NCBI GenBank assembly: GCA_015680685.1
Contig: MNCI01023467.1
Location: 92,525 to 121,887 of the forward strand
From: Gnetum montanum
Taxonomy: Eukaryota; Streptophyta; Gnetopsida; Gnetales; Gnetaceae
Direction: 5' to 3'
DNA length: 29,363 bases
Position numbers and translations under genes: made by a program. The notes below the pieces were generated by a model, which was not told the origin of the DNA, did no database searches, and saw only the letters and a list, made by a program, of their open reading frames with translations. How positions within the stretch are numbered: position 1 is the stretch's first letter; every line of letters starts with the position of its first letter. Below, piece by piece: positions 1 through 13,693 of the stretch.

Positions 1-215
1 GGGCATGCACTGGGAGAAAGGGTTGAGAGGAAAAACTGACAAAAAGTCCCTACCTTAATACTAAAGACTAGACTCTTAACCAAATCCGCCTGCCTCTTAT
101 TTATAGATGAGGAGATAGGCTGTGATATCACGTGTCCGATATCGCATCTAGGCTACAATATCACGTACGCGATATCATGGATGTGATATCACAACCAATA
201 ATTCATGACTCATCA
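1..215 (-). mobile_element. Truncated Ty3/gypsy LTR, reverse orientation
   Basis: Read on the minus strand, this LTR begins at 215 with TGATGAGTCATG, the same start as the other gypsy LTRs here, and runs off the left edge. Its U3 carries GATATC boxes at 124, 138, 171 and 185 and a variant AATATC at 157. A reverse TATAAATA box lies at 98-105, exactly 18 nt from the nearest GATATC. Only U3, TATA and part of R are present, so I cannot tell a solo LTR from the end of a longer element. It abuts a second LTR-like segment at 216 and may be inserted in it. Confidence 0.75.
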
Positions 216-508
216 ATATTTATTTCTAATCATGAACTATGCCCAAGTACAATTCACTTGAATAGAAATTTCACACAACTACTAAACATCACATTGCAAG
301 CATTCACTCTATCACTAACTACAAAAACAAACTGCAAGAATTTTGGTAAGGGTGGAATGAAAAAGTTACGAATTGTGTGTCCAAGTGTTAGTATTTATAG
401 GGTTGCATACATTTGAGACATTGTATCAATGATGACATAGCATGGGTTATGACATCGTTGCTACAATATCATAGATATGATATCACAGGGCAACAAAAAC
501 TAACTTTA
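216..508 (-). mobile_element. Second LTR-like fragment, reverse orientation
   Basis: This stretch lies between the LTR ending at 215 and the point near 509 where similarity to gypsy copy B starts. On the minus strand it has a possible start TGATAAAG near 511, a GATATC at 479-484, an AATATC at 465-470 and a TATAAATA box at 392-399. That layout resembles the neighbouring LTRs, but no box sits at the usual 18-nt distance from TATA. It is probably the U3/R part of another LTR interrupted at 215. Only one boundary is visible, so the call is tentative. Confidence 0.45.
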
Positions 509-1094
509 TCATTAGTAGTAGCAACATCCATAGTCATGGGAGGTGCCACCACCATAACAGGAATATCCCCATAGGTAACCTAATCCTTATGGATATTATG
601 CCTAGTAGCCTATATCCCCACATGACTCCTCTAGCCACATCACCTTTCCTTACCATTACTACCCTCCGAAAGACTATAAAGCATCTTCTCCAAGAGGGGA
701 GTCTCCTTTTCTCATTCATCCTTGGCAACATCTGCCAAACCCTACAACATAAGTAAACATATCCTTACCACCTACTCCATCCATGTAGGGTAAAATCCAT
801 ACAAAGCCACAATAGAGAAATGTCACGAAAGCAATAAATCTACAGCTAGATATCCATCTAAGTGGTCCTAAACCAAAGCCTCGTAAGGGGTCATTCTTTA
901 GAACCAACAGTCCCATGCAATCCTTGCAAACACCTATGGCTGCTAACCCTACTACATCTACATCTGAAAATACCATTAAGCCAACCTTCAAATTAAACAT
1001 CTTCTTAAATCCACACTATCATGTTGACCCATGCAATTACAGATTGGAGAAAGGCTAGTCATCTTCCTAGGAAATGATATAATTAGAGAAGTTT

Positions 1095-1490
1095 CCTTAT
1101 TTACTTACAGATTACAAGGAATGAACCATCTAAGCCTCTCTTGGATTTAGGTTCTACGGTCAACTTGATTTCCTAAGAAATGTATAAGTCTTAGAACTTG
1201 CCTCCTTTAAAGAAGAAGAATATCATACTAAAGTTGGTAGATCAATCCATCGTTGTCCCTCTAGGGCTAGTGGAGGATATTGTGACCACCATCTATGGAT
1301 GATCATATCATGTTGATTCCCTTATGATTCATGTGAAAAATTGTAAGGGGGACTTCCTTATAATTATGGGAAGGGCATGGCTAAGTATGATTAATGTCAA
1401 GATGGAAATATGAGACCTTTCCTTGAAAATTTCCAAGGAGAATGAATTTGGCAAAGTCAAGAAGAAAAGGGTTTCATGCATCACATACAG
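1095..1490 (+). pseudogene. Gypsy aspartic protease remnant (copy A)
   Basis: Translation gives LLDLGSTVNLIS near 1137-1172, matching LLDSGSGVNLIS in copy B. The catalytic Asp remains, but the following residue of the D-S/T-G motif is Leu. Downstream are VPLGLVEDIVTTI and the late PIIxGR-like block (FLIIMGRAWLSMI). Stops interrupt the frame. In a working element this domain would process the Gag-Pol polyprotein. It is not functional here. Confidence 0.75.
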
Positions 1491-1919
1491 TCACACAAGG
1501 TGCCATTGTGTGCAAAAACCATGGATGATCAAAGATACATCATTCAAACCATGCAATCAATGTACTGAAACAACAATAATTCAAAGTGCCTATATGCAAC
1601 AACCACAAAATAAAAGGATATCTAGTGGCTGATAAAAAATTACCAAGATGAACCCACTATGTACATGAAACCATTTGAGAGCCTCACTAGCACGCATATC
1701 AAAAACATGGATAACATGGAGCAACTCCATCACCAACTCTTCCACACACAAAGCGAAATAGATTGGGGAGAGTTGGAGATCCTTGATAATTTCAAACAAG
1801 AGCCCCTTAAATTAAAGGCTTTATCGGCAACAATGGAATATGCCTTTCTCAACAATGGTAAGTCGATAGTCATCAATGCCAAAATTACTCTAGAACTAAA
1901 ATAGAACCTATTGAAGGTG

Positions 1920-2700
1920 GTGAACAAATGGCCAATAGTCTTTACTTAGTCATATCATGAACTTACAGGAATCAATCCATAGATATGCCAACATCGTATC
2001 TATATAGACTCCTCCATTAAGCTAAAGAGGTAGCCACAATGTAGGTTGAACCCCAAATTAAAGTAGGTTGTCAAAGGAGGTTGAACAACTCCTCAAGGCT
2101 AGGTTCATCTACTCGATTGTAGATTGCAAATGGATTAGTCCACTCATTATTATTCCCAAAAAAGGAGGAAAATAAAGAGTCTACATAGACTTTTGGCTTT
2201 TAAACATGGTAACTTACAAGGATCACTTTTTGTTGCCATTTGTTGACCAATTGTTGGATAGCATAGCAGGGCATTGCTATTATAGCTTTTTAGATGGTTA
2301 TAGTGGCTATAACCAAATCCAAATTACACCAAAGGACTAGGCCAAAACTACATTCACAAGTCCCTGGGGGACTTTTTCATATAGAAAGATGTCATTTGAT
2401 GTAATGCCCATACTACATTTCAATGCTTGGTCCTCAGTATCTTCCAATACTAAATTGGTAATGGGGTAGAAGTTTTCATGGATAACTTCTCTACCTATGG
2501 TGCTACATTTGAGCAAGCCTTGGACCATCTTAAGTAGGTGCTTTAATAATGCATGGAGACTAACTTAAAGCTCAACTAGTAAAAGAGCCATTTGATGGTC
2601 CAAGAAGGCATTGTGTTGTGGCATAAAATTTCAAGTAAAGGAATCAAGGTGGACCTAGAAAAGTACAAGTCATCTAGGAAATCACCATGCAACCTAAAAC
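1920..2700 (+). pseudogene. Gypsy reverse transcriptase remnant (copy A)
   Basis: Characteristic RT blocks are readable across frameshifts: a WISPL block near 2130, FLDGYSGYNQIQI near 2290-2328, SPWGTF near 2361, and the active-site block as VFMDNF near 2474. The family has two adjacent aspartates there; copy A reads D-N, so one catalytic Asp is lost. Further on are EGIVLWHKIS and a GIKVDLEK-like block. There are stops at 1947 and 2580, both shared with copy B. It is a dead copy. Confidence 0.85.
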
Positions 2701-2879
2701 AATGAAAGATGCAAGGTCATTCCTTGGCCATATTAGTTATTATAAGTGATTCATTAAGAACTTCTCCAAAATTGCTAAGCCATTGGTTGACCTTACCAAC
2801 AAGAATGCATCAGAGAATGTGAGAATGAATTCCAACAATTGAAGCAAAAGCTTGTAAAAGCTCCCATTCTATGTGCTCC

Positions 2880-3280
2880 ATATTGATCAAGGCCATTTCA
2901 TATTATGACATATGCATCCAATTATGCTTTGGGGGATGTGCTTACACAATTGGATGATCAGAAATGTCCCTACTACATCCATTGTGCAAGCCAAAGCATT
3001 ATGGGAGCATTAATTAAAGTACACCACTATGAAAAAGGAGCTCATGGCAGTGGTGTATACGTTAGAAAAATTCAAGCAATATGTGCTTGGATATCAAGTT
3101 TTTGTGCACACATGCCATAGTGTTATCCAATTCCTCATGAACAAACCAACGATGAGCCATCGTATCATATAGTGGCTAGTGATTCTAGAGGAGTTCGATC
3201 TCACCATGGGGGATAGAAAGAGAAGCATGAATGTGGTTGTTGATCATTTATCTCGATTACGATGGGATAGCAAAGAGGGT
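2880..3280 (+). pseudogene. Gypsy RNase H remnant (copy A)
   Basis: The segment reads SRPFHIMTYASNYALGDVLTQ and then YYIHCASQSI, matching the RT-linked RNase H domain of plant gypsy elements. The first part is open from 2905 to 3120, after which a frameshift breaks the domain. The Trp expected before SRPF is a TGA stop at 2884-2886; copy B has TAG at the same residue. The domain continues toward a VVDHLSRL block near 3237. Confidence 0.8.
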
Positions 3281-3389
3281 GAGAGGCCTTTATCTAACCA
3301 ATTTTCAAATGAACTCCTCTTTGCCAAAATTGTTAAAACACAAAGTTTCAAAGGTACTGATTGATACAAGGAATTCCTTTCCTATCTAC

Positions 3390-4600
3390 TCACTCAGGAG
3401 ATGCCACAAGAATGGGATACTAGGAAGAAACAACAATTTCTTCACCAAGCCAAATACTACATGGAAATTAGGGGTAACCTCTATAAGGTTTGCATTAATG
3501 ACCTTGTGTGATGGTTTGTGCCTAACAATGATCAACTTCAAATCCTCTAGGATGCTCATGAGGTCCCATGTGGGAGCCATTTCACTAGGATGACCATTAA
3601 AATCCTAATGGCAAGATATTACTAGCAAACCATCTTCAAGATTCGTGTGAATGTTGCCAACAATATGAAGGGATGATTTTATGAATGGAAGGGTCCCAAT
3701 AGGAGATTAAACCACTAGAGCCTTTTGATCTCTAGGGCATTGATTTTACGGCACCCATCAACCCCATGTCCAATGGAAAGGTGTACATCATCATAGCAAT
3801 TGACTACTGCATCAAATGGTTTAAAGTTTTCATCATCACTAACTATTCATCCTATATGGTGGTATAGTTTCTACAACAAAATGTGGTAAATAGGTTTGGA
3901 GTGCCAAGGGCACTTATTTCTAACAATGAAACACATTTTATAGGTTCAACCTTTTAGAAATTGATGCAACACTTGGAGATGGAACACATACTAACAACTC
4001 CATACCATCCTCAAGCTAACGGTCAAGCAAAAGTTACAAATAGGAAAATACTTAGGATACTAACACATACAGTTAGTAAATATAGAAAATCATGGAGCAC
4101 AAAACTCAATGATGCTCTCTAGGCTAATCAATCAACTTGGAAACTTCCTATCGATTATTCCCCTTATGATTTAGTGTATGGAAAGATACCAAAACTTCTA
4201 ATCCAAGTAAAGCCCCATACACTTCCAACAGCTTGTAAACTTGACCTCGATTTGAGTCTAGCATAAAGGGAATGATTAATAACATTAAATGTGCTAGATG
4301 AAAACTAATTAGTAGCCCTGTCCATGAATGAAGTGCACAAGGCACACATCAAACAACATCATGACATAAGGATAAGAAAATTTAAATTCCAACCATGAGA
4401 TAAGGTTCTTTATTGGAATTCTATGCACATACGACAATGTACAAAATTAAAGATACTATGGAAAGGACCTTATATTATTTATGCAACTTTTCCATCTAGG
4501 GCCATGACAATTTACCACCCTTTTAGCCTAGACAAGCAATTACTAGTCAACATTCAATAAGGCAAACCTTTCCTTGAACTAAGGATAACTAGTTGCATGG
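3390..4600 (+). pseudogene. Gypsy integrase remnant (copy A)
   Basis: The core reads GIDF near 3736-3747 (first catalytic Asp retained), then ISNNETHF near 3916-3939, where the second catalytic Asp is Asn, then GQAKVTNRK near 4021-4047, where the catalytic Glu is Lys. C-terminal blocks STWKLPIDYSPYDLVYGK and KFKFQP are visible up to about 4400. A Trp before GIDF is TAG at 3733-3735. Two of three DDE residues are lost, so this integrase is dead. Confidence 0.85.
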
Positions 4601-4639
4601 ACACTTCAATCGATGGCCAAGCATGTTCTATCTTTCCAA

Positions 4640-5990
4640 TCTTCTCCTTCCAACTCAGTTATAGGGGAGATGGCCATCCATGTTAACATTCTGTGATGGG
4701 TACTTAGTTTTTCAACTTTTTTGTTTTACATTATTCTTTATACATTTTGTAATTTTCTTGAATATTTTACAACTTATTTTATGTATTTTTTTCCTTATTT
4801 GTTTTTCCTTATGTGTTGTTTTCTTATTTCTTGTTCATCATGAATCTTGCATTTTTGCCATAGCTGATACCACTAGAAGTTCATTTGAAACTATATTTAA
4901 TGTTTAGATTGATTGTTCAAATGAATAGATTCCATTTTTAATTATCACATTAATTAATGAAGCATTAAATTTTTGATGGTATTAGGTAGTGAGTCCACAT
5001 CATCCATCCATTCCACTCAATTCTATGGGATTTTTCATCTTCGAAGCATGAGGTCCTTTCCTAATTATAACTTACAAAGAATTGATGACCTTGATACTTA
5101 ACAAACTTGGAATGGACCAAGTCGAATTAACAAGGGTGTGTCTTCAAGGGGATTTATCACCTTTTGTACCCAATTACCTTCTTGAGTTTTTATGGCTATT
5201 CTCATTGGTCTTTCATCACTTCTACTATTGACCAATAATAGGAAGCATGTCTTTGCATGGTGTGTTTCCCATGAAAAAAAAAACAAAACACAAACACATG
5301 AGAATTCAAGGCACACCCCTTAGATATAATAATAGTTTAAAATCACTGGTTATGGGGTTGGAAAGGCATGTTACCCATTCCTAAAGGCACCTCTCTCACT
5401 AAGGTTTTTCCTTTCTTCCTACTTCTCTTTTCTTCTCCACTTGGAATGATAGTTGATCTTTGGGAGTGGTCATGAACTCTTGTTGGTCACATGGTTAGAA
5501 TATGGCAATGTGAAGTCACTAAATAAGGATGTACTTGGTTCCAATTGTGGATGGGACAATATCCAATCATCTTAATCACACACTTCACAAGGTCTTCATG
5601 TAACAAGAATCCAAAACTTTCTTCCAACTCTCTCTTTTCCATTCCTCTGTCCTCATCCTCAACCACCTCACTACCTCCTATCATGATCAATTAATGTTTC
5701 TATTTTGGTATGTCATAATCCTTTAATGATTTCTTACATGGATTTGATTTTTAATTGTTGATGATCATTCATTGTCCTTTGTGCCTAAGGACTCCTTAGC
5801 ATGAGGGCATGCAAGGGCATTAATGACATGAGCCTACTCTAGGGAGGACCCACTTGCATACTCCTTGATCATGTTCAATTAAACTTCTTATCCCTTGGTC
5901 ATTTTGCAAGCGATCCCATCATTTTATCTCATAAACATCTAGTTTTTCACCACCTTGTCTTTGCCTGGTAAGCCCAAGTCACAAGTTTAA
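4640..5990 (+). mobile_element. 3' noncoding region of gypsy copy A
   Basis: A purine tract (ATAGGGGAGATGG, 4661-4673) follows the integrase remnant, matching the TGTGGGGGAGATGG tract of copy B. The following 1.3 kb is T-rich and has no credible gene. It aligns in patches with B 24745-26170: a TAGGTAGTGAGTCCACA block near 4984, a GCACACCCCTTAG block near 5312, and GAGGACCCACTTGCATA near 5844. No 3' LTR follows, and similarity fades around 5960. Confidence 0.75.
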
Positions 5991-6032
5991 TTCTACTTAG
6001 TTATAAGCTTATATAAATCTTGTGGTGTACCT

Positions 6033-6600
6033 ATGTTTTACTTCTATGAACTTCAATACTATCCACTAAAACCAAAAATACAATCTTCAATTTTTGTATT
6101 TAAGATGCTTGACAAATATAGCTACTTAAGCTTTGATTTTGATCACAGAGTTTCTTGGGTTATCTTTTCCTCCTCACATGGTCCCTTTGGTATTTGTTTA
6201 ATTTATGATCCTAATGACTCTACAGATTGTGATTTTTTTTGCAAGAAATAACAAATTCTATTTCCTATATACCTTGGATTTTTGGAGGTGATTTTAACAT
6301 GATAGATTTCTCGAATGATAAGCTTAGGGAGGGTGTTTTTTCAACTTCCAAATTGTGAGTAATAGTCATGGTCTAATTTTAAGAAAAAGTTCTATCTTAC
6401 TGATGATAGTGATGCTTATATTAGTGATCTTCTTCACAGATACACCTAGAGTAATCTTTTTCTAGAGCAAGCTTGCATTTATAGTTAGTTAGATAGGTTT
6501 TATTTTTTCACTTTTTCTTTATGGCAAGCTTCTTTTGCTACTATTGTTCATCAACATGCAACCTTATTAGACCATTTCCCCATCGCAATGTCTATTTAGA
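6033..6600 (+). pseudogene. LINE endonuclease (APE-type) remnant
   Basis: The block PWIFGGDFNMIDF (GGDFNM at 6284-6301) is the conserved Asp-Asn block of APE-like endonucleases of plant L1 elements. LLDHFPIA near 6564-6587 corresponds to the terminal SDHxPI block, with Ser replaced by Leu. Upstream, a frame covers WVIFSSSHGPFGICLIYDP (6156-6212). A frameshift lies between the two parts. This enzyme nicks target DNA for target-primed reverse transcription; the copy is inactive. Confidence 0.8.
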
Positions 6601-7199
6601 TTCATGGTAGTCACCATAGACATAATTGCCAACTTTTTTTATTACACAATACCTATTTCTCTTCTCTTACTGCTCAAGAAATTCTCTCAAGCCTTTGGAA
6701 TGTTGAACCTAGGCTCTTAGGTTAGGGGGGTTAGATCCAATGGTGGCATCGTGCTACTTGTAGAGTGCAGAATTTTGCTTGTTATTATGGTAAGGAAGTG
6801 TTATACAAGAGTATAACAACATTTGCTCTACTATTGAACATCTTGCCAATCAATTAGCCTAGGATCCTTTTAACACTCAAGTTCATGTGGAGTTAGCAAA
6901 AGCCCGATAAGCTTTCTAAAAATGGGATGTTTATAGGGCATCAAGTGCCTTAACAAAGAGTAAGCTTACTTGGTTAAATATTCAAAACGAACACTATAAT
7001 GAAATTTTCAAGTATCTAAATAGCTCATCTCCTTTGCACTCTTTAGACAAAGTTTCTAGTGATCGTACCATCATCGCTGACCACAATAATCTCCTTTCCT
7101 ATCTTAAGAAGTATTTTGAAGCCTTATTTACTACTACCCCTATGGATATCTCCTCGTTCTAGGCTACTAATCTTTATTATCCTATTCTAGTTAATTCTA

Positions 7200-8100
7200 C
7201 TATGTCACAATTTTTAGAAGCTGATATTACTTAGGTTGAGCTTCAGGAGGCTTGTTTTAAAATGAGCTCCAAGAAGGCTCTAGGTTATAATGGCTTTCTA
7301 GTTGAATTTTTTAGGAATCAATGGGATCTGGTTGGTAATGATCTCTTCCATGTCATCAAAGAGGCTATCCATGTTGGTTTCCTAGGGCTAAATTTAAATC
7401 AAGAGATTAATTGTCTTCTTCCTAAGTTTGGGGATTTGACTTATATCTCTAATTGGCGACCCATCACTCTTCTTAATGTGGTGTATAAAATTTGGGCCAA
7501 ATGCTTAGCCTTACATTTGAAGAAAAAATTCTTCATCATATTATATCCCCCCAATAAACAAGTTTTGTTCTTGGTCAATACATTTTAAATAATGTGGTCA
7601 CTACCTAGGATGGTCTTCAGTGGGTGAAGGATGATGATCAAGATATTCTCAATAAAACTTAATTATGCAAAGGCCTACAACAACATTAAGTGGGACTTCA
7701 TTATGTAGATCACGACTAAACTTGATTTTGGTTATAAGTCCTTACATATGGTGAAATGCTTATTCTCAAATGCTATTGCAAGAATAGCTACTGCCTTTGG
7801 TATCACTTCTTCCTTCTTTATCCATAGGTTAGTGAGGCAAGGATGTCATCTTGCCTCTTACCTATTCATTATCATAGCTAACTTTCTTTATCATCAGTTA
7901 AATAACTAAATAAGGCTATCATTAGGGTTCATCTCTCTTCCCCTCAACATTAGCTTCTAAATATGCATTTTTCCAATGACTCCTTTTTCCTTGTTTAAAT
8001 ACTACTGCTAATTTGCAACGACTCTTATCTTGGGTGGAGAAATATTGCTCTCTTTTTGGCCTAGTCACTAATTGGAATAAATCATTTGTTTATGGTTTCA
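7200..8100 (+). pseudogene. LINE reverse transcriptase remnant
   Basis: An open stretch at 7262-7588 carries KALGYNGF (family KAPGPDGF) and then WRPITLLNVVYKIWAK, both standard for plant L1 reverse transcriptases. After a frameshift come a KAYNNIKWDF block near 7667-7696 and RLVRQGCHLASYLFII near 7825-7873. The catalytic FADD position appears as FSND near 7969, so one Asp has become Asn. The protein cannot be made or active. Confidence 0.85.
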
Positions 8101-8389
8101 CTAATAATTACTATTATTTTCCTAACTATAACTGGAAGCTTATCTAAAATGAAGATATCATTAAGATTTTGGGAATTCCCTTCCATTTTAGAGGTTGTAC
8201 CTTAGTTCTTTAGGATTAATTAGTATCTCAGATTCAAAAGAAATTTTGAAAAATGAAAGACTAAACCTCTTACTCTTGCAGGCAAGCACCTTGTCTGCAA
8301 GTTTATCTATGCTTCTACCCATGTGTATTATTCTTCATGTTGGGCTCCCTCCCAAGCTACTTATTAGAAGCTAGAACAATCATTTTGAG

Positions 8390-8920
8390 ACTTCATGTGG
8401 TCTTCTAAAGACTCTCAAAGTGGTTTTCATCGTGTTGCTTGGAATATTTTTACTCTTCCTAAGAATAAGGATAGTTTAGGTCTTTTAAATTCTTTCAAAC
8501 AAGGGCTCATCTTGGTCACAAAGTGGTTGGTTCAACATTTGAATGCCCCTAACATTATTAGGATTCTTCTCCAACTAAGGCTTCAATAAGCATTTCCCAA
8601 ACATAAGCACACGTGGATATGGGCCTCCAAAGTTATCCCATCTTGCTAGCTATCTCAAGATGATGTTATGTTTGGCTTTTTGCCTACCACTTCCATGCAT
8701 TTTAGATTTTTTTGGAAGGTTATTAGACGTATTGTTCTATATTATATTTGGAAGCGTAGATGTAATACTATTTTTCATAAGACTGATTATTCAAATATCT
8801 ATCATCTGACTATTATGAAAAGATTAAAGATCTTTTGCCTCATCCATTTCCAAATCATATCTCAAGCTTCAAAGGTTAAGTTAGATATTAATCAGTTGAT
8901 TCATCTTTTGCAGCCTTAGG
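8390..8920 (+). pseudogene. LINE C-terminal region remnant
   Basis: Two open pieces, 8395-8589 and 8668-8919, match the region after the RT domain in plant L1 ORF2. The first has RVAWNIFTLPKNKDSLGLLN, resembling the V-W-x-x-x-x-x-P-x-x-x-G-G-L-G-L block, with Gly-Gly decayed. The second has FFWKVIRRIVLYYIWKRRCN, similar to the segment following the zinc-binding part. No intact Cys/His cluster is seen. Confidence 0.65.
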
Positions 8921-9110
8921 TTAGACCTATGAGTTCAAGCAGCTTTCTTCAACAAGAATCACTACAAAGGAGCTTCTCTTTATAATTCCAGTTATCATCT
9001 GCTTCATTAGGTTCTCCTTCACACTTCTTCTACGCCTAATTACAATTGATCTTGGTGGAAGGCAAATTTCTAGAATGGTGTTCCTCCCCTTTGTAATTAG
9101 TTGTTTGTAA

Positions 9111-9133
9111 GGATGTTTTCCTTCAAAACATCC
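9111..9133. repeat. Perfect inverted repeat (hairpin) at LINE 3' end
   Basis: GGATGTTTT, a 5-nt loop CCTTC, then AAAACATCC: nine perfect base pairs. It follows a TTTGTAATTAGTTGTTTGTAA stretch typical of plant LINE 3' untranslated regions. Some plant L1 lineages need a 3' stem-loop for template recognition, so this may be such a signal. It could also act as a structured element near the RPT2 promoter. Confidence 0.7.
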
Positions 9134-9135
9134 CC

Positions 9136-9461
9136 GGAGTTTTCCCTTCTACACTATTTCTTTATATATCTAGTCTCTAAGGTTTGATGTCCCCCCACTT
9201 CCTCCTCCAAAAGCAAAGTACAATATATAGGGATTAAGAAAAAAGGTGTAAAAAAAGAAAAACAAAAACGAAAGAAAAAGCAGGAAAAGGAAGCAGTGAC
9301 GCCAAACAGAGCAGAATTCAAGGAGAGCTAAACAAAAAGGAAGGCGAGGGAAGCAGGAGAGGCAAGCAGAGAAAAGGCGAGGGCAGAGCCAGAGCCAGAG
9401 CCAGGACCAGAAGCGGAACCATATCGCAGGGTGCAGATCTGAGAAGCGAAATTGGTTGACA
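9136..9461 (+). promoter_or_regulatory. Probable RPT2 core promoter and 5' leader
   Basis: Two TATA-like sites lie between the LINE and RPT2: TTTATATATC at 9161-9170 and CAATATATAG at 9221-9230. Either would place transcription start at roughly 9195-9260. The stretch 9235-9420 is strongly purine-rich, with runs of AAAAG and repeated AGAGCC, as is common in leaders of housekeeping genes. No intron is obvious in the leader. The start site is not directly shown. Confidence 0.5.
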
Positions 9462-12690
<3,229 letters not shown>

Positions 12691-13293
12691 AGTTGGGGAT
12701 TCATTTTTGAAGTTTTTTCTCAGAATAGCACGTGGCAATTCTACATCACGAATATCAAAGTTTATTTCGATTATGGAGTTTGGTGTTTTTCATTTTATTA
12801 TGAACGTATTTGTAGTCACATATTTTTTTTGGTTTTAATGGAAATGTTTAGCATATTATAAATTTCTATTCTCTTTTTCTCCTATAAGTAACATCGATGA
12901 AGAGCTTTAGCCTGTTCATAAGAAATCCGTATATCCATTGAAAGTTACCCGACTAATATTCCTTTTATCGTATAGCAACGGTTATACTAATTTCAGTAGG
13001 GTCGTTTGCTTCTTTCTTGGTTTTTTCTGCTCTCCGTCTAAGCAGAAAATGACAGAATTAAAACCCTTTTTCTGTGGATTCTTGAATTGTAAAAGTTAGT
13101 ATCTGTGGGCAAACATCTTGGCCGTTCCACGCTTTGGGGCATCTACATTCAGTCTTATATCAAATATTTTATGATAACTTTTACCTTAATTGAATCATAA
13201 CATTGGTTCGGATAGGTATTTTGTTGAGCAACATTTGTTTGTCAACGTCCAAATGATCAGTACGAGGAAAGGACTTGATAGATAATTTACAAT
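12691..13293 (+). other. RPT2 3' UTR and downstream flank
   Basis: AT-rich sequence follows the RPT2 stop. No perfect AATAAA is seen; T-rich stretches at 12820-12880 with TATAAAT-like sequence could serve as degenerate plant polyadenylation signals. I see no other gene. The segment ends where LTR-like sequence begins. Confidence 0.5.
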
Positions 13294-13681
13294 TATCAGG
13301 TATACATGCTTCTAAGTCGAGTGTATTCTCAACATACGTTTTGGAATTGAACTTGTGCAGATTATAAGTTGTATGCATTAATCAATAAGACTTATGATAT
13401 TAATTTGACGCAAGTTCATAAGATGATGTTCATAATGCATAAAGATGATGTTATGAATTACCAGAATAAAAAATGAGTATCATAAGAGGATTGGTAAGTA
13501 GCCAAATCATCATTATGAAGAGAGCTATGATTGTACATCTCCATGATATTGATATTATTATCAGTTACGAAAAGTGAATTTCCTTGTGAAAGATCTTGGG
13601 GTACCAACATTCTATTATGAATGCAATGAAAAGATTAACTAAAAGGTTTAAAATTGAACATGGTATAAGAGTAAATTAACA
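13294..13681 (+). mobile_element. Probable 5' LTR of a copia-like element
   Basis: The right end is well supported. It finishes AAATTAACA at 13681, followed directly by a primer-binding-like site. The stretch 13500-13681 is similar to 28290-28468 (CATGAAGAGAGCTATGA, CAGTTACGAAAAGTGAAT, AAAAGATTAAC), and the similarity stops exactly after TTAACA in both. The left end is weaker: TATACATGCTTCTAAGTCGAG (13301-13321) resembles the start of the 3' LTR at 16177. At about 390 bp it is much shorter than the 3' LTR pieces combined, so a deletion is likely. Confidence 0.55.
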
Positions 13682-13693
13682 TGGTGTCAAAGC
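13682..13693 (+). other. Primer-binding site, initiator-Met tRNA type (degenerate)
   Basis: TGGTGTCAAAGC differs at two positions from TGGTATCAGAGC, the common copia primer-binding site complementary to the initiator Met tRNA 3' end. It starts immediately after the presumed LTR end. Both mismatches are transitions. Confidence 0.55.

Larger units (their letters stand above)
509..5990 (+). mobile_element. Degenerate Ty3/gypsy retrotransposon, copy A
   Basis: This is a plus-strand relative of gypsy copy B (16597-27597), recognisable from the end of gag through PR, RT, RNase H and integrase into the long 3' noncoding region. Similarity to B begins near 509 (B about 20497) and fades near 5960 (B about 26170). 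Most of gag, both LTRs and the 3' end are missing. The left end is replaced by reverse LTR fragments and the right end by a LINE. Frames are broken throughout. It resembles the Athila/Tat group because copy B has a tRNA-Asp-type primer site and long 3' noncoding sequence; the lineage assignment is inference. Confidence 0.85.
6010..9135 (+). mobile_element. Decayed L1-type LINE (non-LTR retrotransposon)
   Basis: The order of domains is endonuclease, reverse transcriptase, then a C-terminal segment, all on the plus strand and broken by stops and frameshifts. The length of about 3.1 kb and the lack of an ORF1/gag-like part indicate a 5'-truncated copy. The left edge is placed where similarity of gypsy copy A to B ends. 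The right edge is placed at a perfect hairpin (9111-9133), since I see no poly(A) tail. It ends about 330 bp upstream of the RPT2 start codon. Confidence 0.85.

Noticed and set aside
4680-4907. Phe/Leu-rich 75-codon frame after integrase, resembling a membrane protein or env-like ORF
   Set aside because: It arises from T-rich DNA; copy B is T-rich here too but has no matching frame.
5098-5690. Minus-strand frames in the 3' noncoding region of copy A
   Set aside because: The same region in copy B does not keep these frames, so they are not conserved coding sequence.
13658-13669. TGGTATAAGAG as the primer-binding site of the copia-like element
   Set aside because: It matches the consensus well, but similarity between the 5' LTR and 28441-28468 continues past it and ends after TTAACA at 13681, so the LTR end is placed there; the alternative is not fully excluded.
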